This document shows, one piece after another, positions 28,607 to 38,826 of a stretch of 64,000 bases of DNA. The translations under genes were made by a program, and so were the position numbers. Below the pieces are notes generated by a model that saw only the letters and a list, made by a program, of their open reading frames with translations, did not search any database and had not been told where the DNA came from. How positions within the stretch are numbered: the stretch's first letter is position 1; every line of letters begins with the position of its first letter. Source of the DNA: Maritimibacter sp. (GTDB lineage Bacteria > Pseudomonadota > Alphaproteobacteria > Rhodobacterales > Rhodobacteraceae); NCBI GenBank assembly GCA_011389895.1, contig JAABTN010000010.1:1-64000 (forward strand). The letters are read 5' to 3'.

Positions 28607-29500
28607 TCATGCCGCGCGCGGGGTGCGGCGGGCGGCCCAGATCAGTGTCAGAAGGCCGACGAGGATCATGGGAAGCGACAGGATCTGTCCCATTGTCAGC
28701 CCCATCTCGCCCAGCCGAAGCACGTAACCCATCGGGTTGTCTGGCGTGATGAACTGCGCATCCGCCTGCCGGTAGAACTCGACAATCGTGCGTGCCAATC
28801 CGTAGCCGAGAAAGAACAGGCCCGCGAGCATGCCGGGGCGTTTAAGCCATCCGCGCGCGAAGGCGAGGGTGAGGAGAACAAGGGCGAGGATCACGCCCTC
28901 AAGCCCCGCCTCGTAAAGTTGCGAGGGGTGGCGGGCACAGGGCGCGCCGGCCGTGGCGCAGGATTGCGCGGCGGGACCAGGGAAGACCACGCCCCAAGGG
29001 GCGTCGGTGGGCCGCCCCCAGAGCTCGGCGTTGATGAAATTCGCCACGCGGACAAGGCCGAGCGCGGGCGGCGTCGCGATGGCCAGCAGGTCGGCGACCG
29101 AAGCCGTGACCAGCCCGTGCTTGCGTGAAAACAGGATCACGCCCACGACCACCCCGAGAAACCCGCCGTGAAACGCCATGCCGCCTTGCCAGAGCTTCAG
29201 GATGTCGATCGGATTGGCGAGGTAATAGCCCGGTTGGTAAAACAGAACGAAACCAAGCCGACCCCCGATGATGATACCCGCCACCATCCATGTCACCAGC
29301 TCTTCGAGCTGTGCCTTGGTCATCGCCGGATCCTGCGCCCAGAGCCGGGGCCGGGTGATCGCCATGCGGATGATCCACCACCCGATGGTGATGCCCACGA
29401 TGTAGCCAAGCGCATACCAGCGCAGGGCGAGATGCAGGCCAAAGATGTCGATGGCAAGCGCCTCGGGCGAGATATCTGGGAACTGGATCGCGGCGAACAT
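28607..29500 (-). CDS. lgt: Prolipoprotein diacylglyceryl transferase
   Basis: LRWYALGYIVGI, MAFHGGFLGVV, RVANFINAELWGRPTDAPWGVVFP, HPSQLYEAGLEG. Confidence 0.96.
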   Translation of the reverse strand: MFAAIQFPDISPEALAIDIFGLHLALRWYALGYIVGITIGWWIIRMAITRPRLWAQDPAMTKAQLEELVTWMVAGIIIGGRLGFVLFYQPGYYLANPIDILKLWQGGMAFHGGFLGVVVGVILFSRKHGLVTASVADLLAIATPPALGLVRVANFINAELWGRPTDAPWGVVFPGPAAQSCATAGAPCARHPSQLYEAGLEGVILALVLLTLAFARGWLKRPGMLAGLFFLGYGLARTIVEFYRQADAQFITPDNPMGYVLRLGEMGLTMGQILSLPMILVGLLTLIWAARRTPRAA

Positions 29501-29643
29501 GGTTTGGTTGGTGCGACGGGGCCGCGCCGGTGTCAACGGGGCGGTTGTGATTTCACCCGCGCGGGCGCATATTTCGGCGAGACGAAGTGTCCCGGCGTGC
29601 GGGAAACAGGCGATCCGACCCGGATCATGCAGGAGACGAGATT

Positions 29644-29952
29644 ATGCAGACACGAAACAAGGTCCTCGATGACCTGTCCCAACTGATGACGAACGCCATG
29701 GGCGTGGCACAGGGTGCCCGGACCGAGGCCGAGACGGCGATGAAAGGCATGATGGACCGCTGGTTGGCAGACCGCGATTTCGTCACCCGTGAAGAATTCG
29801 ACGCGGTGCGGGCCATGGCGCAGAAGGCGCGCGAGGAAAACGAAGCGCTGAAGGCGCGGATCGAAGCGCTGGAAACGGCGGCAGCCCCCAGGGCAGGCGC
29901 GCGGTCGGCGGCGAAGACGACGACGAAACCCACCGCGAAGAAGAAAAGCTGA
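29644..29952 (+). CDS. BMFP/UbiK-type accessory factor
   Basis: DDLSQLMTNAMGVAQGARTEAETAMKGMMDRWLADRDFVTREEFDAVRAMAQKAREENEALKARIEALE. Confidence 0.85.
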   Translation: MQTRNKVLDDLSQLMTNAMGVAQGARTEAETAMKGMMDRWLADRDFVTREEFDAVRAMAQKAREENEALKARIEALETAAAPRAGARSAAKTTTKPTAKKKS

Positions 29953-30434
29953 TGAAAGCCGCCGCGCGGTCCATCGCTGTGCTCGCACTTGCGCTGATCA
30001 TGGGGGGGCACGCCGCCCCGGCTTCTGCCTGTGACCTGCCTGCAAATGCCGCCGGGCTGATGGCCGCCACGGGGGCCGAGATCAACGCGGTGCGCCAACA
30101 GAACGGGCGCAAGGTTCTGCGCCGCAGTGCGCAACTGGATCAGGCCGCGCAACGCCACGCCTGCTGGATGTCGGTGCAGAACAAGTTCAGCCACCAAGGG
30201 GCGCGCGGGTCCAAACCCCGCGACCGGATCGCGGCGACCGGGTATCGCGCCCGGCTCACGTCCGAGAACATCGCCTCAGGGCAGACCAGCGGGCCACAGG
30301 TTGTGGCCGAATGGATGGCCTCGCAAGGCCACCGGGCCAACATCCTGCGCGACAAGGTGTCTGATTACGGGATCGGCGTGGCGCTTTTGCAGGGGCGCCC
30401 GGTGTGGGTCATGGTCTACGCCCAGCCACGTTAG
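29952..30434 (+). CDS. CAP (SCP/PR1) domain secreted protein
   Basis: Signal peptide; INAVRQQNGRKVLRRSAQLDQAAQRHACWMSVQNKFSHQG. Confidence 0.9.
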   Translation: MKAAARSIAVLALALIMGGHAAPASACDLPANAAGLMAATGAEINAVRQQNGRKVLRRSAQLDQAAQRHACWMSVQNKFSHQGARGSKPRDRIAATGYRARLTSENIASGQTSGPQVVAEWMASQGHRANILRDKVSDYGIGVALLQGRPVWVMVYAQPR

Positions 30435-30536
30435 GGCGGGTCAGATTGTTGTAATAGGGAAGGATCGCCGCGTATTTTCGGGGTGAGCCCCGCCCAAAAT
30501 GTGCGAAACGTCCTGACTGGCGCGCACGCCCCCTGC

Positions 30537-31340
30537 TTACCGCAGGATCGGCGGTTTGCCCGGATCGCTGCCCGATGCCTTGCGCTCGGGGCTCTCTGGC
30601 TCTTCCGCGCGTGGCAGATCGAACCGTAGGCCCGTGCGGTCGATCTTCGCCATCGCCGGGTCGCTGGCGGCAAAGAAAGCCACGTCGAGCCGATACTCCA
30701 CCCCCGAGAATGTCAGCGCCTCTTGCGCCGCGCGCGCGAGCGCCGGTTCCGCCCCATCGCGGGCGTCGGCAAAGGCCAGCACCAGCCCGGAGGTGCCATC
30801 GTCATGGACCGCGCGCACCAGCGTCGCATGGGCCGCGATCCCGGCTGCCGTGGCCAGCTTTTCCGACAACCCGGTGATGAACCTGTCGGGCAGGCCGGTT
30901 GGGGCCTCAAGCGCGCGGATCTGCCCATCGACCTCTTCCGGCGCGGGCCCCAGCGTTTCGGCGAGCCAATCGACAGCGGCCGGCGGGATCAGGATCGAAG
31001 AGGGCGCGCCAAGGTTCACGCCTAGCCCAAGCCCGGAGCCCGCCATCATCGCCGCGATCACCCGCCCGGGGAGCGCCGCATAGGGGGCGGCACCCTCGGC
31101 AAAGGCCGAAAGCCGGTCTTCGCGATCGAAGGCGAGCACGTATTGGTCGGGGGGCACGTCTTCTTCGGTTTCAAGATCGAGCACCTCGGGGTCGAGGTGG
31201 TCGCCGCGCGGTTCCGTTTTCAGCATCAGGAACAGCTCGCCATCCGCGAGGCGTTCGTAGAATGCCAGCCGCGCCGCGTCATCATCGAGGTTGGCCTGCA
31301 TCGCCGCATGGGCCCGGTCGAGCCGCGTTTCGTCGTTCAT
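30537..31340 (-). CDS. SseB family protein
   Basis: LMLKTEPRGDHLDPEVLDLETEEDVPPDQYVLAFDREDRLSAFAEGAAPYAALPGR. Confidence 0.85.
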   Translation of the reverse strand: MNDETRLDRAHAAMQANLDDDAARLAFYERLADGELFLMLKTEPRGDHLDPEVLDLETEEDVPPDQYVLAFDREDRLSAFAEGAAPYAALPGRVIAAMMAGSGLGLGVNLGAPSSILIPPAAVDWLAETLGPAPEEVDGQIRALEAPTGLPDRFITGLSEKLATAAGIAAHATLVRAVHDDGTSGLVLAFADARDGAEPALARAAQEALTFSGVEYRLDVAFFAASDPAMAKIDRTGLRFDLPRAEEPESPERKASGSDPGKPPILR

Positions 31341-31921
31341 CCGATCACCTCCGCCACCCGGGCGCGCAGGACCGGCAAAAGCTCGTCCTCGAACCACGGG
31401 TTTTTCTTCAGCCACCCGGTATTGCGCCATGACGGGTGAGGCAAGGGGATAATCCGCGGGCCGTGCGCGCGCCAGCCCGCGACCACTTCGGTCACTGGAC
31501 GGGGCGGGCCGGGGAGGTGGCGTTTGTGGGCATAGCCGCCGATTACCAGCGTGAGGCGGGGCGACAGAACGGTGTCCACCGCGTCGCCCCATGTGTCGGC
31601 ACAGATCCGGGGCGGGGGCAGGTCCGCGCCGCGCGCGTCATATCCCGGAAAGCAGAACGCCATTGGCGTGATCGCAATGCGGTCGCGGTCATAAAACGTG
31701 TCGCGGTCCACCCCCATCCAGTCGCGCAGCCTGTCGCCCGAGGGGTCGTTGAAAGGCAGACCGCTCTCATGCACCCGGGCCCCCGGCGCCTGCCCGATGA
31801 TGCGCAGCCGCGCAGCGGTGGAAAACCAGACCACGGGGCGCGGAGAATGCGCCGTTTTGGTGGCGGCAAAGCTGTCAGCGCAGAGACGGCATGCGGCGAT
31901 TTCACGGTCAAGTGCTCTCAT
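31337..31921 (-). CDS. Uracil-DNA glycosylase family protein
   Basis: CRLCAD, RLRIIGQAPGARVHESGLPFNDPSGDRLRDWMGVD, LPHPSWRN. Confidence 0.9.
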   Translation of the reverse strand: MRALDREIAACRLCADSFAATKTAHSPRPVVWFSTAARLRIIGQAPGARVHESGLPFNDPSGDRLRDWMGVDRDTFYDRDRIAITPMAFCFPGYDARGADLPPPRICADTWGDAVDTVLSPRLTLVIGGYAHKRHLPGPPRPVTEVVAGWRAHGPRIIPLPHPSWRNTGWLKKNPWFEDELLPVLRARVAEVIG

Positions 31922-32139
31922 ACAAAGCAGTTTATCTGTGGCGTGAATGAAAACAATCCGTGGTGTGAGTCGAAATTTTCCATGGATTGCCCTTTGAACC
32001 GCCCCAATTTCGACATCACCACCCGGTTAATTTTGCCCACGGATACGTCGTCGGACAAAGCGCGAAACGAAGCGCCCGATGTCGTCTCCCGCGTAACGAG
32101 TGCCATGCGTTTTGACGCGGAAACGCCACGGATGTGAAA

Positions 32140-33216
32140 ATGACCACGAGCAGGCTGAACGCTTATTACATCGGCACCTTCGCCGAACTGGACCTTGCAG
32201 AAGGGGAAACGGTCGCCAAGACCGCTGGTCGGCTTGTCGGGTATCGGCTGGGCGATGCGACGCACCCGGCCCATTCGCGCGAAGTCACGGTCTTCATGGA
32301 TCGCTCAGATGACGATGGCACCGATCGGCTTACATTTGGTGGCGAAACCGCAGATGTGCTTGCCTCCCTGCACGTCTCGGTGCGCCTGTCCTACATGGAT
32401 CGTCAGACCGACACCACATGGATGGTGGTGTTGCAGGATGGCGCGGGCCGGGTGTTTCTGACCCCCTTCGCGGATGGATCGGACTTCTCGGAAAGCTTGG
32501 TGGAAAAGCCGATCCGGACCATCGAGGTCGAGACGATCACCGGCGAACATTACCGCGCTGCCATGCGCAATCTCGCCAACAGGGGCTATGTCTGTTTCGG
32601 GTCGGACACCCGGATCCAGACCCCGCTTGGCCCGCAAAAGGTCGTTCGGCTGAAGCCCGGCGACATGGTCGATACCATTGATCACGGCCCGCAACCGATC
32701 CGTTGGGTCGCGATGCGCCGTATGGGCCCGCTTGAGTTGCGCGCCCATCCCGAGGTGCGTCCGATCCGGGTGCGCAAGGGCGCGTTGGGCGGGGGCTTGC
32801 CAGAACGCGATGTGCTCCTGTCCCCGCAGCACAAGGTTTTGGTGCGCTCCCGGCTGGCCATGCAGATGTTCGGCACGCCCGAGGTTCTCGTGCCGGTGCG
32901 CGCGCTTTTGGGTGTGCCCGGGGTCGAGGTGGCCAAGGACGTGGGCGGCGTGATCTATGTCCACCTGCTGTTTGACCGGCACGAGGTGATCATCGCCGAT
33001 GGTGCGCCGATGGAAAGCCTGTTTCTGGGCGCCGGCGCGCGCGAGGCCGTGGGGGACGCGGCCCTTGCGGAAATCCGGACTATCCTGCCCGACTTGGTCG
33101 AGACCATGGAAACCGGTCTTGGCGACCCGGCGCGCCCGCTGACCGACCCCGACCGGGCCGAGGTCATGGGTCAGACCCACGTGCGCCGCAAGGTGCCCTT
33201 GGTCCACGGGTTCTGA
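32140..33216 (+). CDS. Hint (hedgehog/intein)-domain protein
   Basis: YVCFGSDTRIQTPLGPQKVVRLKPGDMVDTIDHGPQPIRWVAMRRM; LSPQHKVLVRS; VIYVHLLFDRHEVIIADGAPMESLFLG. Confidence 0.88.
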   Translation: MTTSRLNAYYIGTFAELDLAEGETVAKTAGRLVGYRLGDATHPAHSREVTVFMDRSDDDGTDRLTFGGETADVLASLHVSVRLSYMDRQTDTTWMVVLQDGAGRVFLTPFADGSDFSESLVEKPIRTIEVETITGEHYRAAMRNLANRGYVCFGSDTRIQTPLGPQKVVRLKPGDMVDTIDHGPQPIRWVAMRRMGPLELRAHPEVRPIRVRKGALGGGLPERDVLLSPQHKVLVRSRLAMQMFGTPEVLVPVRALLGVPGVEVAKDVGGVIYVHLLFDRHEVIIADGAPMESLFLGAGAREAVGDAALAEIRTILPDLVETMETGLGDPARPLTDPDRAEVMGQTHVRRKVPLVHGF

Positions 33217-33329
33217 ACCGCCCGCCGTGCGGTCGCGACCTTACCCCCACGCCCACCCATATCGCCTTTGTCATTGAGCCAAGCCCCCGGTTTCGCTAGG
33301 TGAAAGCTAAGTGACAGGGAATTGGGCCC

Positions 33330-34628
33330 ATGTATCGCGTCTGGAATTTCATCACCGCCTATTCGGCGCTTCTTGTGAGCGGGGCCATTGTCGCGCTTGT
33401 CTGGGCCAATGTCGCCCCGGCGAGCTACCTGCATTTCGTGGAATACCCGGTTTGGTTCAACCCGTGGATCGGGGTCGATGTTCATAGCTGGACCCGCGCG
33501 CTGGGCGCGGCGGCACATGCCTATGAGATCGGCGATGTCGAAAAGGTGGTCACGCTGCACTACCTCGTCAACGATATCGTCATGGCGCTGTTTTTCGCGA
33601 TGGCGGGGAAAGAGGTCTGGGAGGCGCTGATCCTGAAAAACGGTGCGCTTCGGGGCCGGAAGGCCGCGACGCCGATGGTTGCGACCGCCGGGGGCATGGT
33701 CGGGCCGATCGTGGTCTATCTCGGTCTCGCCACGCTCATGGGGTCCGACACCTATGACGCGGTGGTCAATGGCTGGGCCGTGCCCACGGCGACCGACATC
33801 GCCCTGTCTTTTATCATCGGGCGGATGGTGTTCGGGGCCGGGCATCCGGCGGTCCGGTTCCTTTTGCTTCTCGCGGTGGCTGATGATGCGGCGGGGCTTT
33901 TGATCCTCACCGTGTTCTATCCCTCGGGTGCGCTTGCGCCCGCGTGGCTGCTTTTGTCGGTCGGGGCGAGCGTTTTTGTCTATGTCGCTTTCAATGCCCT
34001 GCCGCGCCGCATGGATCGGGGCGACCAGATGCGGCGGCGTTCGACATGGGTGCGCAAGCATCTTCGGTGGTATCCCTATGCGCTTGCCGGGCTGATCAGC
34101 CTGTTTGCCTTCACGCAATCCGGGCTGCACCCGGCGCTGGGCCTGTTGCCGGTGATCCCGGCGATCCCCCATGCCGACCGCGCCTTCGGCGTGTTCGCGG
34201 ATGCAGAGCGGCATTTGCACGACATCCTGAACCAGATGCAGCATGCGCTGACCATCCCGGTCGAGATCATCCTGTTCGTCTTCGGGCTTGTGAATGCCGG
34301 GGTCGCTTTTGCCGCGATCTCGGGGCCGTCCTGGCCGGTGCTGGGCGGGCTGGTGATCGGAAAGCCGCTGGGCATCTTCCTGTTCGGGGCCTTTGCGGCC
34401 CATGTCCTGCGCCTGGGGTTGCCCGAGGGGATGCGGACCGTTGATCTGGTGGTGATCGGCTTCACCGCTGCCATCGGGTTCACCTTTGCGCTGTTCATGG
34501 CCGGTGTCGCGTTCGAGCCGGGAGAGGTGCGTGATGCGGCGAAATGGGGTGCGCTTTTGAGTTTCGGGGCGGTGATCCCCGCGATCTTGCTTGGTCAATT
34601 GTCAGGCATTCGGAAACAAAACCGCTGA
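33330..34628 (+). CDS. nhaA: Na+/H+ antiporter NhaA family
   Basis: SGAIVALVWANVAP, HYLVNDIVMALFFAMAGKEVWEAL, GWAVPTATDIALSFIIGRMVF. Confidence 0.92.
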   Translation: MYRVWNFITAYSALLVSGAIVALVWANVAPASYLHFVEYPVWFNPWIGVDVHSWTRALGAAAHAYEIGDVEKVVTLHYLVNDIVMALFFAMAGKEVWEALILKNGALRGRKAATPMVATAGGMVGPIVVYLGLATLMGSDTYDAVVNGWAVPTATDIALSFIIGRMVFGAGHPAVRFLLLLAVADDAAGLLILTVFYPSGALAPAWLLLSVGASVFVYVAFNALPRRMDRGDQMRRRSTWVRKHLRWYPYALAGLISLFAFTQSGLHPALGLLPVIPAIPHADRAFGVFADAERHLHDILNQMQHALTIPVEIILFVFGLVNAGVAFAAISGPSWPVLGGLVIGKPLGIFLFGAFAAHVLRLGLPEGMRTVDLVVIGFTAAIGFTFALFMAGVAFEPGEVRDAAKWGALLSFGAVIPAILLGQLSGIRKQNR

Positions 34629-34832
34629 CTTGCGCGGGTTTTCGGCCCATTGTTTACCGAATCGGGGCAAAGCACGGGGAGTTTCGTCAAATTTGCGCCT
34701 ATTTCGGTGACAAGTCGTTGTAAAACAGGGGCCTGATCCGACATAATACTGCCTAAGTGGGCGTTTATGACTCATCGTTAACAAAACCCGGATAGACGGG
34801 GTGTCGAGGCAGTCAGCAGTCACGGGGTTCGA

Positions 34833-35492
34833 ATGATCGAATTCGACAACGTATCAAAGTCCTATTGGACCGGACAAAAGCGCAAGGTCATCCTTGACCA
34901 TGCGTCGTTTCGCGTTGAGCTGGGCAATTCGCTTGGTATCCTCGCGCCGAACGGGACCGGCAAGACGACGATCATCAACATGATGGCGGGGCTTGAAAAG
35001 CCCGACGAGGGGGCCGTGCGCAGCACCTCGCGCGTGTCATTCCCGCTTGGCTTCATGGGCGGCGTCGTGGCAAAGCTGTCGGCCAAGGAAAACGCCCGCT
35101 ACATCGCGCGGCTCTACGGTCTGGACCCGGATTATATCGAGGCGTTCACGCGGTGGCTGTGCGGGCTTGAAGAATACTATGATTTCCCGCTCGGCACCTA
35201 TTCGTCCGGGATGAAGGCGCGGTTCACCTTTGCTCTGCTGCTCGCGCTTGATTTTGACATCTACCTGATCGACGAAGGCATGCCGCAGACCACTGATGCC
35301 GAGTTTAACCGGAAGGCCGGAGATGTGCTGCGCCAGCGGTTGGAAAGTGCGACCGTGGTGATCGTCTCGCATCAGGCCGATACGCTCGAAAAATTCTGTC
35401 GATCCGCTGGCGTGCTGCTCAACGGGCAGCTTTTCATGTTCGACTCCTTGGAAGAAGCGAAACAGCTCTATGACTACTCCACCCAAGGCTAA
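34833..35492 (+). CDS. Capsular polysaccharide export ABC ATPase (KpsT-like)
   Basis: Walker A APNGTGKTTIINMMAGLEKPDEG; SSGMKARFTFALLLALDFDIYLIDEGMPQTTDAEF. Confidence 0.9.
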   Translation: MIEFDNVSKSYWTGQKRKVILDHASFRVELGNSLGILAPNGTGKTTIINMMAGLEKPDEGAVRSTSRVSFPLGFMGGVVAKLSAKENARYIARLYGLDPDYIEAFTRWLCGLEEYYDFPLGTYSSGMKARFTFALLLALDFDIYLIDEGMPQTTDAEFNRKAGDVLRQRLESATVVIVSHQADTLEKFCRSAGVLLNGQLFMFDSLEEAKQLYDYSTQG

Positions 35493-37251
35493 GAAATTCC
35501 GCATCCGCCGCCCCGGCGGCGCGACTCCGCCCGAGGGCGAACAGGGGGCCGCACCCGCGACCCCGGCACGCCCCGAGGCGCATGAGCGGCCCGAGGCGAC
35601 GCAGGGCACCGGCGGCGCCGAGCAACCCCGCCAGCCGCGCGAGTTGAATGCAATGGAGCAGCTCGCCATGGGCGGGCGCGAAGACGGGTTCGGCGACCAG
35701 CCGTTCCCCGGGTCTGCCGCCGCCCAAACCGCCAACAGCGCAAACCCCGGGCGCCCCGGCGCAGAGCAGGCCGATGACGGCCCCGCGCCCGAGGTCGAGA
35801 TCGCGGCGATCAAGCAAGAGGGTCTGACCGGGCGACAGCTTCGCATGGCGCGCCGGGTGGCGCAGAAACACGGGCTTCCCGCGACATCGGATTATGACGC
35901 CGTGCGCCTGTTGCGCAAAGCCGGGATTGATCCGTTTCAGGCCGCCAACATGCTGCAACTCGTGTCCGGCGCGGATGATCCGGACCCGCGCGCGCAAGAT
36001 CAGGCCGCCGTTCCCGCGACCCAGCAAAAGGTGCAATTGCCGCAAACCATGCAGGCGGGCGGGGCGCAGGTGCCCTCGACCAACGTGCTCGACGCCGCCG
36101 ACCGGGCCGCATCCATCCAAGAGATGCAGGAAGACATCGTGCGCCGCCGCCGCAAGAAGCTCGTGCTTCTCGCGACCCGGCTGGCCGCCTTCGTGCTTTT
36201 GCCGACCTTCATCGCGGCATGGTATTTCTACGTCGTCGCCACGCCCATGTATGCGACCAAGTCGGAATTCGTGATCCAGAAGGCCGAGAGCGGCGGCACG
36301 GCGATGTCGAGCCTGTTTGCAGGCTCCGGTATGGCCACGAGCCAGGATTCGATCACGGTGCAAAGTTACCTCACCTCGCGCGACGCGATGCTGCGTCTCG
36401 ATGCGGACCTTGGCTACAAGGAGCATTTCTCGGACCCGTCGATCGACCCGATCCAACGGCTTGACGCGTCTGCGACCAATGAAGAGGCCTTCAAGGTCTA
36501 CAAACGGAACGTAAAGATCGGCTATGACCCGACCGAAGGTATCGTGAAGCTTGAGGTTGTCGCGGCCTCGCCCGAAGCCTCGGCAGCCTTTTCCGAGGCG
36601 CTGATCACCTATGCCGAAGAGCGGGTCGACAACCTGACCCAACGCTTGCGGGCTGACCAGATGGCCGGGGCGATCGAAAGTTACGAAGATGCCGAAACCC
36701 GCATGCTTGAAGCGCAGGCCGAGGTGCTTGATCTGCAAGAAAGCATGGGAATTTTCGACGCCACCTCGGACGCAAGCTCGATCATGACGCAGGTCAACAC
36801 CTTCGAGACCCAGCTTCAGCAAAAGAAACTGCAACTCGACCAGCTTCTCGACAACGCGCGCCCGAACCAGGCGCGGGTCGAAGGGGTGCGCGGCGATATC
36901 GGGCGGCTTGAAGAGCTGGTGGCGGAACTGCGCGCCCGGTTGACCGAGACTGACGCGGCCGGAGGCACCCGCAGCTTGGCGTCGGAATCCGGTCGGCTGG
37001 CGATCGCGCAAACCAATCTCGAAACCCGCACGGCGCTTATGCAACAGGCGTTGCAGCAGCTTGAGACCGCGCGGATCGAGGCAAACAAGCAGACCCGCTA
37101 CCTTGAGATGGGCGTGCATCCGGTGGCTCCGGATCAGCCGACCTATCCCCGGGCGTTCGAGAATACGCTCTTGGCCTTCCTCGTTTTCGCGGGGATTTAC
37201 CTGATGATCTCGATCACCGCGTCGATCCTGCGCGAACAGGTCACCAGCTGA
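35470..37251 (+). CDS. Capsule polysaccharide export inner-membrane protein (KpsE/polysaccharide co-polymerase-like)
   Basis: Pro-rich N-terminus; FVLLPTFIAAWYFYVVATPMYATKSEFVIQKAESG; long coiled coil; C-terminal TM LLAFLVFAGIYLMISITASILREQ. Confidence 0.88.
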   Translation: MTTPPKAKKFRIRRPGGATPPEGEQGAAPATPARPEAHERPEATQGTGGAEQPRQPRELNAMEQLAMGGREDGFGDQPFPGSAAAQTANSANPGRPGAEQADDGPAPEVEIAAIKQEGLTGRQLRMARRVAQKHGLPATSDYDAVRLLRKAGIDPFQAANMLQLVSGADDPDPRAQDQAAVPATQQKVQLPQTMQAGGAQVPSTNVLDAADRAASIQEMQEDIVRRRRKKLVLLATRLAAFVLLPTFIAAWYFYVVATPMYATKSEFVIQKAESGGTAMSSLFAGSGMATSQDSITVQSYLTSRDAMLRLDADLGYKEHFSDPSIDPIQRLDASATNEEAFKVYKRNVKIGYDPTEGIVKLEVVAASPEASAAFSEALITYAEERVDNLTQRLRADQMAGAIESYEDAETRMLEAQAEVLDLQESMGIFDATSDASSIMTQVNTFETQLQQKKLQLDQLLDNARPNQARVEGVRGDIGRLEELVAELRARLTETDAAGGTRSLASESGRLAIAQTNLETRTALMQQALQQLETARIEANKQTRYLEMGVHPVAPDQPTYPRAFENTLLAFLVFAGIYLMISITASILREQVTS

Positions 37252-37351
37252 CGAGACCCCTGGCGCGCCGGCCTATTGGCCCGGCGCGTCATGAAAGCGA
37301 TTGCATTCACGGGTCCGCGCGCTAGCGTTCCCCCAGCAAAAGGGGATCGCG

Positions 37352-38686
37352 ATGCCATACCTGCGTTTGTTTCTTGTTCTCGCCTGCCTGTCTCTGCCAC
37401 AGGCCCTGCCGGGCCCCGTGCTGGCCCAGAACGGCACCATCGCGACCGGCGAAGGCACGTCGAGCGAACAGAACCAGACCGACGCAGCCATTGCCACCCG
37501 TATCCGCAGCATCATCTCGGAGCTGGAAGGGTATGAGGATGTCACGGTGGTGGTAAAAGCCGGCATCGTGACCCTGCGCGGCACGACATTGGAACTGAGC
37601 CAAGCCGAACAGCTTGACATGCTGGCCGGTCGGGTCGAGGGCGTCGTGGCGGTCGAGAACCGGGTCACGATGTCGACGGACGTGGCCAAGCGGCTTACCC
37701 CGCTGATCGAGCGGGTTCAGAACCGGTTCTGGCAGGGGGTCGCGTTCCTGCCCCTCGTGGGGGTGGCGCTTTTCGCCTTCGCGGTCGTCCTTTGGATCGG
37801 GTTCTTCATCGCCCGGCGCAAGCGGCCTTGGGACCGGATCGCCCCGAACGCCTTTATCGCCGATATCTTTCGCGCCATGATCCGGGTCGCCTCGGTCGTG
37901 GCCGCGCTGGTCGTCGCACTGGACATTTTGGGGGCCACCGCGCTTTTGTCGACCATTCTCGGGGCAGCAGGGATCATCGGGCTGGCCATCGGGTTCGCCG
38001 TGCGCGACACGGTCGAGAATTTCATCGCCTCGGTGCTGCTGTCGATCCGTCAGCCCTTTGCCCCAAATGATGCGATCGAGATCAATGGTGACGAGGGCAA
38101 GGTCATTCGCCTGACCAGCCGCGCCACCATTTTGCTAAGCTTCGATGGCAACCATATCCGCATCCCCAATTCCACGGTGTTCAAGAGCCGCATTCTGAAT
38201 TACTCGCGCAACCCCGAGCGCCGGTTCGAGTTCACCCTTGGGGTCGCCTATGGCACCGATCTGGCGGAAGCGACGGCGCTCGCGCAGCGCACGTTGGAGG
38301 ATCTGCCCTTCGTGCTCACCACCCCGTCGGTGTCGATCTGGACGATGGAGCTTGGTGGTTCCGACATCGGGCTGATGCTCACCGCATGGATCGACCAGCG
38401 TGAAACCGGGCTTCTGGCGGCCCGGTCGGAGGCGATCCGACAGGTTCTGATCGCCTTCGAGAGCGCGGGGATCGAAATGCCGGAGCCGACCTATCGCCTG
38501 CTGACCTCGGATCACGACGCGGTGGACGAGGTGGAAGCCAAGAGCGCGGCGGCCGAGATCCTGGCTGAAACCGAGGTTCAGAACGTGAGCGCGACGATGG
38601 AGCAAGATCTGGACAACATCGTTGAGGGCGAGCGCAAGACCGCCGTGGGCGAAGACCTTTTGCGCGATGACGCCACCAAAGAGTAG
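37352..38686 (+). CDS. Mechanosensitive channel (MscS family) with N-terminal BON domain
   Basis: Signal peptide, BON-like YEDVTVVVKAGIVTLRGTTLELSQAEQLDMLAGRVEGVVAVENRV, then MscS pore/beta domain GLAIGFAVRDTVENFIASVLLSIRQPFAPNDAIEINGDEGKV. Confidence 0.9.
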   Translation: MPYLRLFLVLACLSLPQALPGPVLAQNGTIATGEGTSSEQNQTDAAIATRIRSIISELEGYEDVTVVVKAGIVTLRGTTLELSQAEQLDMLAGRVEGVVAVENRVTMSTDVAKRLTPLIERVQNRFWQGVAFLPLVGVALFAFAVVLWIGFFIARRKRPWDRIAPNAFIADIFRAMIRVASVVAALVVALDILGATALLSTILGAAGIIGLAIGFAVRDTVENFIASVLLSIRQPFAPNDAIEINGDEGKVIRLTSRATILLSFDGNHIRIPNSTVFKSRILNYSRNPERRFEFTLGVAYGTDLAEATALAQRTLEDLPFVLTTPSVSIWTMELGGSDIGLMLTAWIDQRETGLLAARSEAIRQVLIAFESAGIEMPEPTYRLLTSDHDAVDEVEAKSAAAEILAETEVQNVSATMEQDLDNIVEGERKTAVGEDLLRDDATKE

Positions 38687-38751
38687 GCCAAATTTTCCGG
38701 CAAATTTGGGCTTGCAGGCCGGACCGGGTTTGAGTAGTTACACGCGCACGT

Positions 38752-38826
38752 TGGGGTGTAGCCAAGCGGTAAGGCATCGGTTTTTGGTACCGTGTATCGT
38801 AGGTTCGAATCCTACCACCCCAGCCA
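38752..38826 (+). tRNA. tRNA-Gln (anticodon UUG), CCA encoded
   Basis: TGGGGTG/CACCCCA acceptor, TTG anticodon in loop TTTTGGT, GGTTCGAATCC T-arm, 3' GCCA. Confidence 0.97.

Noticed and set aside
27551-29128. 525-aa plus-strand ORF
   Set aside because: Antisense to midA and lgt, both of which have strong family motifs; typical high-GC shadow ORF.
33171-34598. 475-aa minus-strand ORF
   Set aside because: Antisense to nhaA; low-complexity, charge-rich translation.
35434-37119. 561-aa minus-strand ORF
   Set aside because: Antisense to the KpsE-like gene; no recognisable domain.
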